Of a stretch of DNA of 64,000 nt, positions 46,801 through 55,289 are shown piece after piece (the first letter of the stretch is position 1; every line of letters begins with the position of its first letter). This DNA comes from Streptomyces sp. S3(2020). GTDB lineage: Bacteria; Actinomycetota; Actinomycetes; Streptomycetales; Streptomycetaceae. The stretch spans positions 1-64,000 of the forward strand of contig NZ_JABERD010000026.1 of NCBI RefSeq assembly GCF_013044505.1. Direction: 5' to 3'. The notes below the pieces were generated by a model. The model did no database searches, had not been told where the DNA came from, and saw only the letters and a program-made list of their open reading frames with translations. Both the position numbers and the translations under genes were made by a program.

Positions 46801-48314
46801 AACGCCTCGGCCGATCCGAGCCTTTCGTTGACGTCGGCTCGGGTCGCCCGGAAGACCAGGTCGTCGAGTGCCTCGGGCAGGCCGTCGGTCACCGCGAACA
46901 AGTGCAGCCCCGCATCCGTGCGGAGCCGCTCGGCCAGGCCGCTGCGCTGGGTGGCCGGGGGCTGGCCAGTGAGGATCAGGTAGGCGACGGCACCGAGGCC
47001 GAAGATGTCCAGATCGGCCGGGTCCGCGTACGGCTGGTCCGACTCAGGGGCGAGATAGACGCGGGCCGCGTCCTCGATCAGGGCGGCGTCGAGGGCGGAG
47101 CCTCCGATGGAGCGGAAGAACGTGGCGTTGCTGTCGAAGTCCCGAGCCGCGGTCTGCCAGTCTGTGATCCGCAGCTCGGGGCCCGCCCCGTCGGCCCGGA
47201 ACGATACGTAGACGGAGCGTGCCGCGAGGGCCCGGTGGTAGAGCGAGCGGTTGTGCGCGTAACGGACCGCCTCGGCGAGCTGCCTGACCAGGTCCAGACG
47301 GATCTCGGGCGTGAGCCTGCCACCATAGGTGTCCAGGTACTGGTCGAGGCGGAGATCACCATGACGGTGCCGGAAGAGAATCGCCGGTCCGCCCTGGTGC
47401 TCGCGGTAGTCGAGGGCGTCGACGATGCCGCGGTGCGTGATGCCCTGCAGCACCTGGTATTCGCGGCGTGCGGCCCGTTCCGTGGCTCTGCGGGCCGTTT
47501 CCGTCGCCATCTGGCTCACCAGATAGATACGGACGCGGCCCTCCTCCTGGACGAGCCCGTCGTCCCGGGTGGCCAGACGGTCCTCCCAGGACGGTCCCGC
47601 GTCGAGCGGGTGCGGCTCCATCTTCCAGGCATCGCCGAAACGGAGGTGGGCCGTGGACTGGCGGATGCCGATCGCCTTGAGCAGCTGCGGCAGGGTGTGC
47701 CGTGAGAACTCCGGGGTGACGCGTCGCTCGGGACGGTCCGGGGGCAGGCCGAGGAAATCCTGCCAGATCCGCTTCAGGCCGCTGCCGCCGTCGTCACGGC
47801 CGTAGACCTTGATCCGCTGGACCTCGTCCAGATGGCTTTCCAGGTCGGGCGATGACAGGAACACCGCGGGCTCGACGCGCGGTACCGCCCGCTCGGAGAT
47901 GCCCAGCTTGCGCGCCGCCCACTGGAGCTGGCTCTTCAGCTCCTTGGACTTCAGGTCGGTCAGGTGCAGGGGGTTGTTGATGGTCCGCATGCGGTCGGGC
48001 CCCTGGAAGTTCCAGGTCGACCCGGTGTTGCGGAGCCGCCCTGGGTGTCCCTTGATCTCGACGAGGAACAGACCGGCAGGAACGGCGATCAGCAGGTCGC
48101 ACTCGTTGACCCGGCCGGACATGGCGGTAAAGGAGAACGTGGCCCAGGCACGGTAGGGCTCGGCCTGCGGCATCAGCGCGCGCACCTGGTCCAGTGCGTC
48201 CTGCTCCCACGGATAAGGCGAGGGGCGCTCCTGGAACCACTGGCGGGCAGGGCGCGGCGGACCCGGCTTGGGCGCACCGGCCCCCGGTGCCGACCTGCCT
48301 CCCTGAGCTGTCAC
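43881..48314 (-). CDS. pglW: BREX type 2 kinase PglW
   Basis: A 1477-aa protein from a GTG at 48314 with GGGGAGG upstream. It starts with a NERD-type nuclease-related domain (residues about 25-140, with ECDLLIAVPAGLFLVEIKG), then a first kinase-like domain that looks inactive (HRALAARSV near residue 360 in place of HRDLxxxN, ITDW in place of DFG). A second kinase has intact VFKVALDEEK and HRDIKPDNLG (about 666-673) but FDFSL instead of DFG. Helix-hairpin-helix-like repeats close the protein. PglW is a serine/threonine kinase of the Pgl system. Longer upstream frames to 48578 lack kinase or NERD sequence. Confidence 0.9.
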   Translation of the reverse strand: MTAQGGRSAPGAGAPKPGPPRPARQWFQERPSPYPWEQDALDQVRALMPQAEPYRAWATFSFTAMSGRVNECDLLIAVPAGLFLVEIKGHPGRLRNTGSTWNFQGPDRMRTINNPLHLTDLKSKELKSQLQWAARKLGISERAVPRVEPAVFLSSPDLESHLDEVQRIKVYGRDDGGSGLKRIWQDFLGLPPDRPERRVTPEFSRHTLPQLLKAIGIRQSTAHLRFGDAWKMEPHPLDAGPSWEDRLATRDDGLVQEEGRVRIYLVSQMATETARRATERAARREYQVLQGITHRGIVDALDYREHQGGPAILFRHRHGDLRLDQYLDTYGGRLTPEIRLDLVRQLAEAVRYAHNRSLYHRALAARSVYVSFRADGAGPELRITDWQTAARDFDSNATFFRSIGGSALDAALIEDAARVYLAPESDQPYADPADLDIFGLGAVAYLILTGQPPATQRSGLAERLRTDAGLHLFAVTDGLPEALDDLVFRATRADVNERLGSAEAFLDLLDQAERASILPDSPAAACVDPLEAVPGQSLDAEWSVRRVLGTGATARALLVERATEDEDGRTQIDEHVFKVALDEEKAGRLRAEERALRKVGGGSVVQLRGEGLRELGGRTVLELEYAGEQSLGARLRGKGRLTYHELERFSDDLFHALDQLAAQGVRHRDIKPDNLGIQRRKDRTWQLKLFDFSLTDASDRDVKAGTRGYLDPFLGSMRRAHYDDHAERYAAAVTLHEMASGERPLWGEGQLDPLTNESAQLHIATELFEPALRDGLTAFFQRALHRDTEYRFDTLRQMWDTWRAVFRAADATAPATTPSTVGTSSDDPEEARDRAAAAAELTTPLEAAGLSPRAVSVAGGLGATTVGQLLDIQPYAISKARGAGALVRKELNRRRKQWASALRPAASHAPPRRTPDDTAPTPPTLGSDEVRILSIDDMAAFLAPEPGRKGSHRAEVVRLTLGLPPEDGGLSPLGFWPVQARIADHLGIKQTSVSRHHRIEIRKWAETHWLAPVRTELTEIIQSVGRVMTADEAAVELRARHGAGSDTAERTFAGALAVVRAATDAETAERQDEDAAEQHEPRFAVHRRGDTVLLASESLPGADDPSPRELADYAALLGQAAERLAGQDPLPGRGEVLRILRSVPAPDGLAPLADTRLVSLAAATAPGVAATPRLELYPRDLSLERALRISQAGAGIRRDRGITVGELVARLRARFPALDLLSGGQEPTHVELLDALEGARFDLVYDDEAEKFIPRPPESVGPWSSTGALTSYQPPTPRTRADREDPHGPLRDRLTGLAERGGFLALTVKGTSFAGAAEAVAAAFPVEAVDLSAVFLTAFRALAAEKGQDWEKVLRADSLSTPGGIKPGLASFVRVVWQRVEQTVLARADAPRTVLFLHDAGLIARYWDEGGHAFLVRLQNAARRPADVPHGLWLLCPVENRAQGAALDGRTVEVIGGDGEKEPLDGEFLKSLEPLRG

Positions 48315-48626
48315 CGTCCGGCCTCCCCAGGCTTTCCTCACGGACCACTGTGCAAAGTGCCTGGTCGAGCCTATCGCGCACGGAACCGGCCGAGACCGGT
48401 TTGTGGACGGAGGACGAGCCCTCGTCAGGCGCGGGTCCATGCCGTCTCGGCCACGCACTGGCGGTGACCGCATGCGCCGTACGACCACGCGGGCCAGTGG
48501 CGCCCTGGCGCGGCATCGGAAGCATGTACGACGACGTGTGCAGCGGCAGGAGCGAACGCACGCGCACCCCCGCCACAAAGCCGAAGAGACTGGGCCCGGA
48601 CCGCAAGGGGGTGTCCAGGCTCGTCG
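48315..48626. other. intergenic region between pglW and the caspase gene
   Basis: About 310 bases. The minus-strand caspase-like gene ends at its right edge and pglW starts at its left edge, so it probably contains the pglW promoter. No gene, terminator or operator was recognised. Confidence 0.5.
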
Positions 48627-50837
48627 CTACCTGGGGTAGCGGCAGACCCGCGGGAGCCGTGATGCCTTCAGAAGGCTCTCCAGCGACGGGATCGCTTCAT
48701 CGTGGAACGCCGAGCCCGATGCGCCTGGCAGGAGCCGGCGCAGGGCACGCGTTGCGATGTCGGCAAGGACGGCTCCGGTGTCGGCGCCTATGTCGATGGC
48801 CAACGTGCCGATGAGGTTGACCTCGTGGTAGTCCCGCTCGTCGATGTGTTCCGTGACGAAATCCACCGTCACCGACTGTCGGCGGGCAAGAAGGAGCAGT
48901 TCACAGGCGTGTACGGCGTCGAGGAGATCGAAGCCGAGACGCGCTGTGACGCGCGAGGGGCCGGGGCCGGGCTCCTGGCAGGTGATGACGACCTCGTCGG
49001 CGTCACGGCTCTTCGCGGTGACGCCCATCTGCATGCCACCGCGGGCAAGCAGTTCCTGCGCCGCCGACTGTTCGCGCTCGCCGTGCAGGGCGATCGACCA
49101 CCATGGAAGGGGGCCCCACATTCCGTGTGCGGTCACGTGCTCGGGGAAGGGGTCGAAGGATCGGTACCGCCCCCGCAGATACTGCTGGAAGGTGACGAGA
49201 CACCTGTCCTGGAAGTGCTCGTCCCGGCTGCGCTCGCGCACCAGCTCGTACTCGATGGCACTCATACCCTCCACTGCCAGGGCGATGTGCTCCAATTGCT
49301 CCTGAATGATCTTTTCAGCCCGCTCAAGAACACCGCTGAACTCATCGCCGGGGGGAGCCTGATCGAGAAGGCGCCCGAGAGCACGCTGCGCGGCCTGGCA
49401 GCGGGCGAGATCTCCGCCGAGGCGGACCAAGTGGCGCGCCTTGAGAATGCTCCAGGTACGGGTGGACCTCCACCGATCCCAGGCACGGTCGCCGCCACCA
49501 CGCTCCCCGAGCACCAAGGCTCCTACGTTTCCGACACGGAAGTCGGGCTCGTCTTTCAGCCTCTCCCACACGTCGGGGTATGCCTCCAGCGGGGAGGACG
49601 GCAACGCCGAGAGTGCCTCATGAACACGCGTGTCAGTGCTGTCCCACAACTCCCTCAGTTCACGCTCCACGCGTGTGCGGAAGACCGTACGTCCTCGCTG
49701 GGCAGTCCAGTATTCGAGGAGGAGCATGTCCGTGCTCTCCGGACTCCAGGGGATCAGTCCCAGGCCGTCGAGGACCACCACGGTGGTGGCCAGCCCGTCC
49801 CGCTCGAAGCCGGACTGGACCTTGGCGATGAGTTCGGTGAGCTCATCGCGGTCGGGGCCAGGCGCAGTGAAAAACGGGCTGTCGGCGAGCGTGTCACGGA
49901 TATGCGCTGTGCTCTCACCACGAGCGAGCTGGGCGGCGATTCGCACTACCAGCAGGGATCCGACGAGATTGGGCGCGCCGAAGTCGGTGCGCAGTCGGCC
50001 CTTGCCAAGTGCCGGGATATTCCTGACATGCCAGAGCAACCCCTCTTGGATAGCGTGGAACCACTCCTCACGCAGTGCCGCGAGCGTGGGCTTCTCCTGA
50101 GGCGGCCTCCACTTGTTTCGGAACAGCGCGATCGTGTGCCCCTGGTCACCGGCGCGTTGCTGAGGTTTGGGCATGCCCTTTGACGACAGTTCGCGGCTGA
50201 CGTGACGATAGAGGGAGTTCGTGTCGAGTGGACCGAGCACGTCTGGGACACCCTCGGAAATGGCTTTCACGAGTTCACCCGTGAACGCGGTGTAACGCGC
50301 GTCCGCAGGAGCCATGGCGGCCTGCGTCGCGGCCGAGGCGGTCATGACACAGGTGCCCTCGATGGCGGTCTGGTCCGCAAAGTCGTCCGCCCCGCCCATG
50401 TAACCCTCCAGAGCGGCACCGCTGTAGCAGCAGTCCAGGATCACGACCTTTCTGGGCGCCGTACTTTCCAGTACTGCGGCGCGGAGATGGCTGAACGCCA
50501 CCGACTTGTACAGCTTCCGGCCTTGCTCGGAATAGCCCAGTGCGAGGTGGAGAAGGCCATCGGGCGATCGCAAACCGTGGCCGGCGAAGTACACCACCAG
50601 CGTGTCCGTCGCCTCGCTCGAGGCCTGGTGGACGACGTCGAGTACCTCCTCGTAACCGGCAGGATTACACACCGTCACGCAATGTCCTGTGGGTATACCT
50701 CCTACGTCCGAGGACCTGAACAGCTCTGCCAGCCTGGCGAGGTTGTTGCGCACCGCCGGCAGGTCCGGGAAGTTCTGGTACTCGTCCGCGCCGATCAGCA
50801 CCACACGTGTTGCCTCAGGGTCAGGCAGCCCCATCAC
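48627..50837 (-). CDS. caspase-like (C14) protease effector
   Basis: A 736-aa protein (GTG 50837, or ATG 50834 in the same frame). The N-terminal ~240 residues are a caspase-fold protease: RVVLIGADEYQNFPDL, the catalytic His in LVVYFAGHG (His 86 counted from the ATG) and the catalytic Cys in VILDCCYSG (Cys 136). The C-terminal 480 residues form a helical region without a recognised family, probably for sensing or regulation. Its start overlaps the EACC1 stop (GTGA). Caspase-like proteases act as cell-death effectors in bacterial immunity; the substrate here is unknown. Confidence 0.85.
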   Translation of the reverse strand: MMGLPDPEATRVVLIGADEYQNFPDLPAVRNNLARLAELFRSSDVGGIPTGHCVTVCNPAGYEEVLDVVHQASSEATDTLVVYFAGHGLRSPDGLLHLALGYSEQGRKLYKSVAFSHLRAAVLESTAPRKVVILDCCYSGAALEGYMGGADDFADQTAIEGTCVMTASAATQAAMAPADARYTAFTGELVKAISEGVPDVLGPLDTNSLYRHVSRELSSKGMPKPQQRAGDQGHTIALFRNKWRPPQEKPTLAALREEWFHAIQEGLLWHVRNIPALGKGRLRTDFGAPNLVGSLLVVRIAAQLARGESTAHIRDTLADSPFFTAPGPDRDELTELIAKVQSGFERDGLATTVVVLDGLGLIPWSPESTDMLLLEYWTAQRGRTVFRTRVERELRELWDSTDTRVHEALSALPSSPLEAYPDVWERLKDEPDFRVGNVGALVLGERGGGDRAWDRWRSTRTWSILKARHLVRLGGDLARCQAAQRALGRLLDQAPPGDEFSGVLERAEKIIQEQLEHIALAVEGMSAIEYELVRERSRDEHFQDRCLVTFQQYLRGRYRSFDPFPEHVTAHGMWGPLPWWSIALHGEREQSAAQELLARGGMQMGVTAKSRDADEVVITCQEPGPGPSRVTARLGFDLLDAVHACELLLLARRQSVTVDFVTEHIDERDYHEVNLIGTLAIDIGADTGAVLADIATRALRRLLPGASGSAFHDEAIPSLESLLKASRLPRVCRYPR

Positions 50838-51247
50838 CGATTCCCCGAAACTGACGTGGCGGACGGCTGTCCCGGACCAGCGAGTTCCGGGTTCCCCCTG
50901 TGGGGTTCGGGAGCCAACAGCACTGCGACTCGGCGCAAGGTTTCGTCCGACGTATCGTGCACGGTCACCGTCATGCCTCCGCGTTCGAAAGTCACGGCTC
51001 CCGGCGGCGAAGGGCGGGCCGCTCGCCAGGCGACCACGATGTTCACCAACAAGCTCGCAGCAGCAATGCCGTTGCTGACGAACATGTTGATGATCTCGCC
51101 CGCGCTCATGCGGTCAGAGGCTTCGTGGGCTCGTGCCAGTTGGACCTCCGCGTGACGCCGGAGTTCGTGATCCTGGCGGAGCCAGTAGTACAGATCATGT
51201 GCCGCTGCGTCGTCGCCCTGCGCATCGACAGTGATCTGGATCTCCAC
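50834..51247 (-). CDS. EACC1-like effector-associated component
   Basis: A 137-aa protein from an ATG. Residues 1-45 form a small mixed fold (EIQITVDAQGDDAAAHDLYYWLRQDHELRRH), then a hydrophobic segment (IINMFVSNGIAAASLLVNIVVAW, about 52-75), then a short beta-rich C-terminus (AVTFERGGMTVTVHD). The sequence agrees with the effector-associated constant component EACC1 described in NTP-dependent conflict systems of multicellular bacteria, where it is paired with varied effectors. It is probably membrane-bound and may act as a scaffold or signal transmitter. Translationally coupled to the caspase downstream. Confidence 0.75.
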   Translation of the reverse strand: MEIQITVDAQGDDAAAHDLYYWLRQDHELRRHAEVQLARAHEASDRMSAGEIINMFVSNGIAAASLLVNIVVAWRAARPSPPGAVTFERGGMTVTVHDTSDETLRRVAVLLAPEPHRGNPELAGPGQPSATSVSGNR

Positions 51248-51398
51248 GACGTCTCCCCCTGTTGCCTCTGCTGCCCGACGCTCACGGCAAGGAACGGATA
51301 CAGACCGTCATTCCTGCCGCAGCTCTCAGCCCGGAGAGAAGAGTACGTCCCAACTGGCCTTCGTAAATGCGCTGTTGGCTCTCACTCCAGGTTGCCGC

Positions 51399-52721
51399 CT
51401 ACGCCGCGTCAGCGTCCCCCGCGACAGCCGCGATCCGAAGCAAGCGCTCCAGCTCTTCCCTCCCCCGCCTGATCAAGTCGAAGGCAACCGCCGGATCCAT
51501 GTCCCGCGGCAGCGGAGTATCGGTGAGGACATCCGTAAGGGTGTACTGACCCAGCAGCCACCGCTGCAACGCCCGCCAGTCGGCACCTCGATCAAGCGGT
51601 AGACCGTCCGCCCACGGCAATGCCTCGTACCGGGTGCCGTCAGTGCCGTTGGCGTGGAGTAGTCCGGAGCGACGCACGAGACACGGGAAGCAGACGCCGC
51701 AGTTGGCGATGGGAGGGCCGCCGCTGCGGCGGGTTGGCGGCTTGCCGCAGCTCAGAGTGGACTCCAGGTCGGACGGGGTGAGGCCCGCAGTACGTCCGGC
51801 CTTGCACACCTCGCCTTTCGTGAGCTGTGCCAAGGGGTTGACCACCTGCACCGTGCTCTCCGTGTCGCTCACGGCAGTTACCAAGGCGTTCAGACTACCC
51901 AGCGTCCGCGGGTGCACGGAACGTGTGGAGCAAGCAGCCGAACGCGCTGGTGTCAGGGGCGGATTGAGAGCGAGCTGGCCGTTCTCGGGGATGTGGACGG
52001 TGTCCACCCCGTGTGCAGTAGCGGCGCGGATCGCGCCCGCCGCGTACAGCAGGCCACGCGTGCGGGAGGAGGTCTCCAGCCGTAGCCCCGAGCCGTCGCC
52101 CGCCGGGGTCTGGCTCATCGGCAACAGCAGCACCGGTCGTGTTCCGCCCAGTCGTTCGACGGCCTTGTACACCCGCTGCTGGAGACGCAGCAGGCCGATC
52201 TCGCGGAACATCACTAGCAGCAGCGGTCGGGAGCCGTCGGCGCGCGAACGGGTGGCGGCCCAGCTGAGCGAATCCAATCCACCGGAGAACAAGGCGACTT
52301 CCGAGGCGCGCGGGTCGTCCGGAGAGACCAGCGCCTCCTCGACGTGGTGACCGGTGAGAGGCCGGAATTCCACATTCCATAGGTCCCCGGTGAGGACTTG
52401 GAGAAGCGCAGCGAGGTGGGTACGGACTACTGCGCTTCCCCATCGCTCGTGTTCCGTTACGGGTACGGCGAGGCTGATACACCGGGTCCACCGGTCCCGT
52501 ACTCCGGTCCGGCGTACGTACTTGTCGGCGATGAAGGCAGCCCTGGCGACGCGAAACAGATCCTCGGCCCAGTCGGGGACGGGACCGGGCAGATGGTGCC
52601 GGCCAGTAATGCGGCGCTCCTTTTCCTGGAAGGCTTCCTCGCCGATCTCCGTCCAGCGGTCGCCACGAGGTCGGTCGCCCTGGGGGCCGCGCCACCACAG
52701 GAAGTCGTCGGAATCGGTCAC
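51399..52721 (-). CDS. qatC: QueC/QatC-like 7-cyano-7-deazaguanine synthase homologue
   Basis: A 440-aa PP-loop enzyme. SGGLDS in LFSGGLDSLSWAATR (about residues 143-158) is the ATP pyrophosphatase loop. The four-cysteine zinc site of QueC is preserved near the end (LSCGKPP, then ANCGVCFPCLVR). The first 130 residues are an extra domain seen in the defence-type QatC branch. QueC makes preQ0; QatC is one of the four proteins of the Qat anti-phage system. It overlaps the QatB-like gene by 4 bases. QatA and QatD are absent next to it. Confidence 0.8.
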   Translation of the reverse strand: MTDSDDFLWWRGPQGDRPRGDRWTEIGEEAFQEKERRITGRHHLPGPVPDWAEDLFRVARAAFIADKYVRRTGVRDRWTRCISLAVPVTEHERWGSAVVRTHLAALLQVLTGDLWNVEFRPLTGHHVEEALVSPDDPRASEVALFSGGLDSLSWAATRSRADGSRPLLLVMFREIGLLRLQQRVYKAVERLGGTRPVLLLPMSQTPAGDGSGLRLETSSRTRGLLYAAGAIRAATAHGVDTVHIPENGQLALNPPLTPARSAACSTRSVHPRTLGSLNALVTAVSDTESTVQVVNPLAQLTKGEVCKAGRTAGLTPSDLESTLSCGKPPTRRSGGPPIANCGVCFPCLVRRSGLLHANGTDGTRYEALPWADGLPLDRGADWRALQRWLLGQYTLTDVLTDTPLPRDMDPAVAFDLIRRGREELERLLRIAAVAGDADAA

Positions 52722-53506
52722 GCCGCAGCTCCCTCCTCTCCGGTGATCTCCTCAGTGATCAGGCCAAGCGCCTTTCCGACCGCCCGCGGTACCAACAACT
52801 CGGCGATCTTGGGCAGTGCAGCCGCCGGATCCTGCACAGCGCCCACCACCGACTGTGCGGTATCCACAGCCTGTGCGAGGTCTGTCGCTTCGGCGGACTC
52901 CTCACAGGGATTCGGCACCAGGTCCACCACTTTCTCCGCGACCCAGTCGGCGATCCTGCTTTCCGGATCGGTCGCGATGAGCACCGGGACCGCCAGCTTG
53001 ACGTGCTCGGCGACAACGGACCTGAGGAACTCCCCCACCATGTCGGCGAAGAACACCTGGTAGAGGTCGCACAGGATGTCCCAGGTGAAGCCACCGCCGG
53101 CGGCGCCTCCGCCCATGGCGTCGTCCAGCTCGGGATGTCTGCTCCGGACATCGCGGACCGCCGCGGCCATCCCCCTGCGCACCGCGGCGTCGGCGAGTGT
53201 GCCGCCGTCCCCTCCGACCTCCGACACGAGACGTGCGACGAGCGCGTCCTCCGACTCCGCGCCCTCTGTGGCCAGCGATCCCAGAGCCCCGGCGAGCCTT
53301 TCACCGGCCGCACAGGCCGTGTCGTACAACCCGAAGGCCGATCGATCGGCACGGAGTGTCTCGTGCAGGGCGCTCAGGTGGTCCGCCGCGATCTCCTCCA
53401 GCCGCTGATCCGCGTTGCGCGAATCATCCCGCCAGCGCGCCAGCCGCCTCCCGGCGGAGCTCCACGGATCGCCGTTCGGCCCCTTCCATCGCGTGGATGT
53501 CCCCAC
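52718..53506 (-). CDS. qatB: QatB-like protein
   Basis: A 262-aa protein from a GTG. The N-terminus GTSTRWKGPNGDPWSSAG matches the conserved MGTS start followed by a GP motif of QatB proteins. The remainder is helical and Ala-rich (for example LRSVVAEHVKLAVPVLIATD), ending close to the QatC start with 4-base overlap. The conserved second-residue glycine is notable, because deazaguanine-like modification of an N-terminal glycine has been reported for QueC-like enzymes in related immunity systems; whether this applies here is inference. It is the promoter-proximal gene of the putative four-gene unit. Confidence 0.75.
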   Translation of the reverse strand: MGTSTRWKGPNGDPWSSAGRRLARWRDDSRNADQRLEEIAADHLSALHETLRADRSAFGLYDTACAAGERLAGALGSLATEGAESEDALVARLVSEVGGDGGTLADAAVRRGMAAAVRDVRSRHPELDDAMGGGAAGGGFTWDILCDLYQVFFADMVGEFLRSVVAEHVKLAVPVLIATDPESRIADWVAEKVVDLVPNPCEESAEATDLAQAVDTAQSVVGAVQDPAAALPKIAELLVPRAVGKALGLITEEITGEEGAAA

Positions 53507-53978
53507 ATCGCCCCCAACGATGGTGCTCCAACCTGCACTTCGTCCATGGCATCAGACCGGACGATCCCCAGGTAGGGCGGGACTCGGCCAGGGCCTCACG
53601 GACCAGCCAGGTGCTGAAACAGCCGGGGGGGGCATCACTTCCCGTGACACCTACACCTGGAAGCGTGACCAGCCGTAGCGCTGAGTCACAGACATCACGC
53701 AAATCCCCGTTCAGGGCAGGTGCCGGGCTGGCAAGATTGCCCCTTGCGTCATATGCCCTGCTGTTCATGCCCTCTGTAGAGGGCTCGCTGACAGCATGTC
53801 AAATCAGCAACCTCCAACTGCCCGCACCGGACGCCATCAGTCGCCTGAAGGCCGCTTGCGATCCGAGCCCGGTCGCAAGTTGTCATCCGGCACACGGGCA
53901 GCCGGCAAACGGGGCGGCCACGCCAGCATGGATTCCGCGGTCGTGCACAGGAACCCGGCGCAGCGGAGGGTGAAGCCC
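53507..53978. other. divergent intergenic region upstream of qatB
   Basis: About 470 bases with no supported gene. It contains a run of eight G (53625-53632), about 120 bases upstream of the qatB start, and should hold promoters for both the qatB unit and the plus-strand gene at 53979. Reading frames on both strands lack start signals. Confidence 0.45.
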
Positions 53979-54731
53979 ATGGCCAAGCTCACGGAGGAGC
54001 AGAAGCGGCAACGAGCCGCCAAGCGTGCTCTGCGCTCGGCCCTCGAAGCAGAAACGGATGACCGGCGGCGCCGCGAGCGGGATGAGCAGTGGGAGCGAGA
54101 AGATACACGCCTCAGCTGGGCGGAGTACGTGGCCGGTGAGCCCTGCCGCGGTTGCGGGCTGCCCATGACGGATGAGCTGGGGAGCTGGCCACCCCTCATG
54201 AAGTTGTCCGAGGTGGAGAAGCGCGAATACGAGGAAGCCAACCAGAAGTTCCGCCAGCGGCACACCGACTGCCGGGCCGCCCGGTGGACCGTCAGCGGTT
54301 CTCGGGTAACGCACTGCTGTTTCTGTTGCCCGCCACCGCCGATGGGGCCGAAGCAGCTGGAGAAGCTCGCCAAGCTGTTCGCTTCCTGGCCCTCACGGGA
54401 GGAACGCAAGAAGGACCTCGATAGTTGGGATCTCACTCTCCGTTGCGACCACGTGGTGCCTTACATTCAGCATCGCGAGAACACCCGCGTCTCCACCCGC
54501 GTCGTCGACTGCCCAGAATGCGGAGAGCGTCGCGGCGTAGTGAGCAGTGAGCGGGTAGGGCCGGCGTACCGCGATGACGGGACCATCCGTGAGCGGGCGG
54601 CAGCTGACCGGGAGCGGCTCGCCCGGGAACTGGCAGCCGCTGAGGCGAAGCTGACCCGTCAGCAGAAGAACGCGGCGGCAACCCAACAACGCATCGCCGA
54701 GCTCCAGGAAGAGCTCGGCAGTGAGTCTTGA
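53979..54731 (+). CDS. hypothetical protein with multiple CxxC clusters
   Basis: A 250-aa protein from ATG 53979 (GGAGGG upstream; a GTG at 53970 is also in frame). Four Cys-rich sites are present: GEPCRGCGLPM, THCCFCCPPP, LRCDHVVPY and VDCPECGERRG, consistent with a zinc-ribbon or treble-clef arrangement. Both ends are highly charged coiled coils (KRALRSALEAETDDRRRRE at the N-terminus; ELAAAEAKLTRQQKNAAATQ at the C-terminus). The family was not recognised. It lies alone between the qatB unit and the toxin-antitoxin pair. Confidence 0.65.
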   Translation: MAKLTEEQKRQRAAKRALRSALEAETDDRRRRERDEQWEREDTRLSWAEYVAGEPCRGCGLPMTDELGSWPPLMKLSEVEKREYEEANQKFRQRHTDCRAARWTVSGSRVTHCCFCCPPPPMGPKQLEKLAKLFASWPSREERKKDLDSWDLTLRCDHVVPYIQHRENTRVSTRVVDCPECGERRGVVSSERVGPAYRDDGTIRERAAADRERLARELAAAEAKLTRQQKNAAATQQRIAELQEELGSES

Positions 54732-54818
54732 TGAGACGAAGCGCAGGCAGCGATGCCAGGTCATTCCCCTCATCGATTCCAAAGGGTTACTGGCCGGGAG
54801 CCCTCGTGTATCGAGATG

Positions 54819-55289
54819 TCAGGACTCAGCGGTCGAATTGCGCCTCGGCCAGTGCTTCGGCGGGGCGACGGCCGGGTCCGTGATCCGGAGCCGGTTCTGC
54901 CGGGTCGGGTCGATCGATGTCAGGGCGACGAGACGCTGGCCGTCGGCTGTTTCGAGTTCGGACAGGGCGTGAGGAAGGGCCGCGCAAACAGTGGCGATCG
55001 CCGTGCCCAGACCCACCAAGCCACCGTGCTTGTTGTTCTGGCGGTACTCGATGCGATGCAGGCCCGACTGTGCAATGGCCGCCACTTCGAGTGGCCGGCT
55101 GAGCTGCTTGGTGTCGTTGGTGATGACGACCTCGAAGCCGTCGGCCTTGGCCTTGGCGTACAGCTCGATGTCCTTCGTGCCCGTCCAGCCCTTGAGCTCG
55201 TGGACGTGTACGACTTCATGTGCCTTCAGCAGGATGCGCACGATCTCGGCCATGGGGCGGGGCACGTTCTCGTCGAGCAGCAGTTTCAA
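54819..55289 (-). CDS. PIN-like DUF5615 toxin
   Basis: A 156-aa protein with a PIN-like fold: KLLLDENVPRPMAEIVRILL at the N-terminus supplies the first acidic residue, KDIELYAKAKADGFEVVITND the next (Asp near residue 60). The core is typical of DUF5615, a putative nuclease that pairs with DUF433. It overlaps the antitoxin by 4 bases, and the C-terminal 60 residues are an extension. PIN-like toxins cut RNA and arrest growth; activity here is inferred. Confidence 0.8.
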   Translation of the reverse strand: MKLLLDENVPRPMAEIVRILLKAHEVVHVHELKGWTGTKDIELYAKAKADGFEVVITNDTKQLSRPLEVAAIAQSGLHRIEYRQNNKHGGLVGLGTAIATVCAALPHALSELETADGQRLVALTSIDPTRQNRLRITDPAVAPPKHWPRRNSTAES

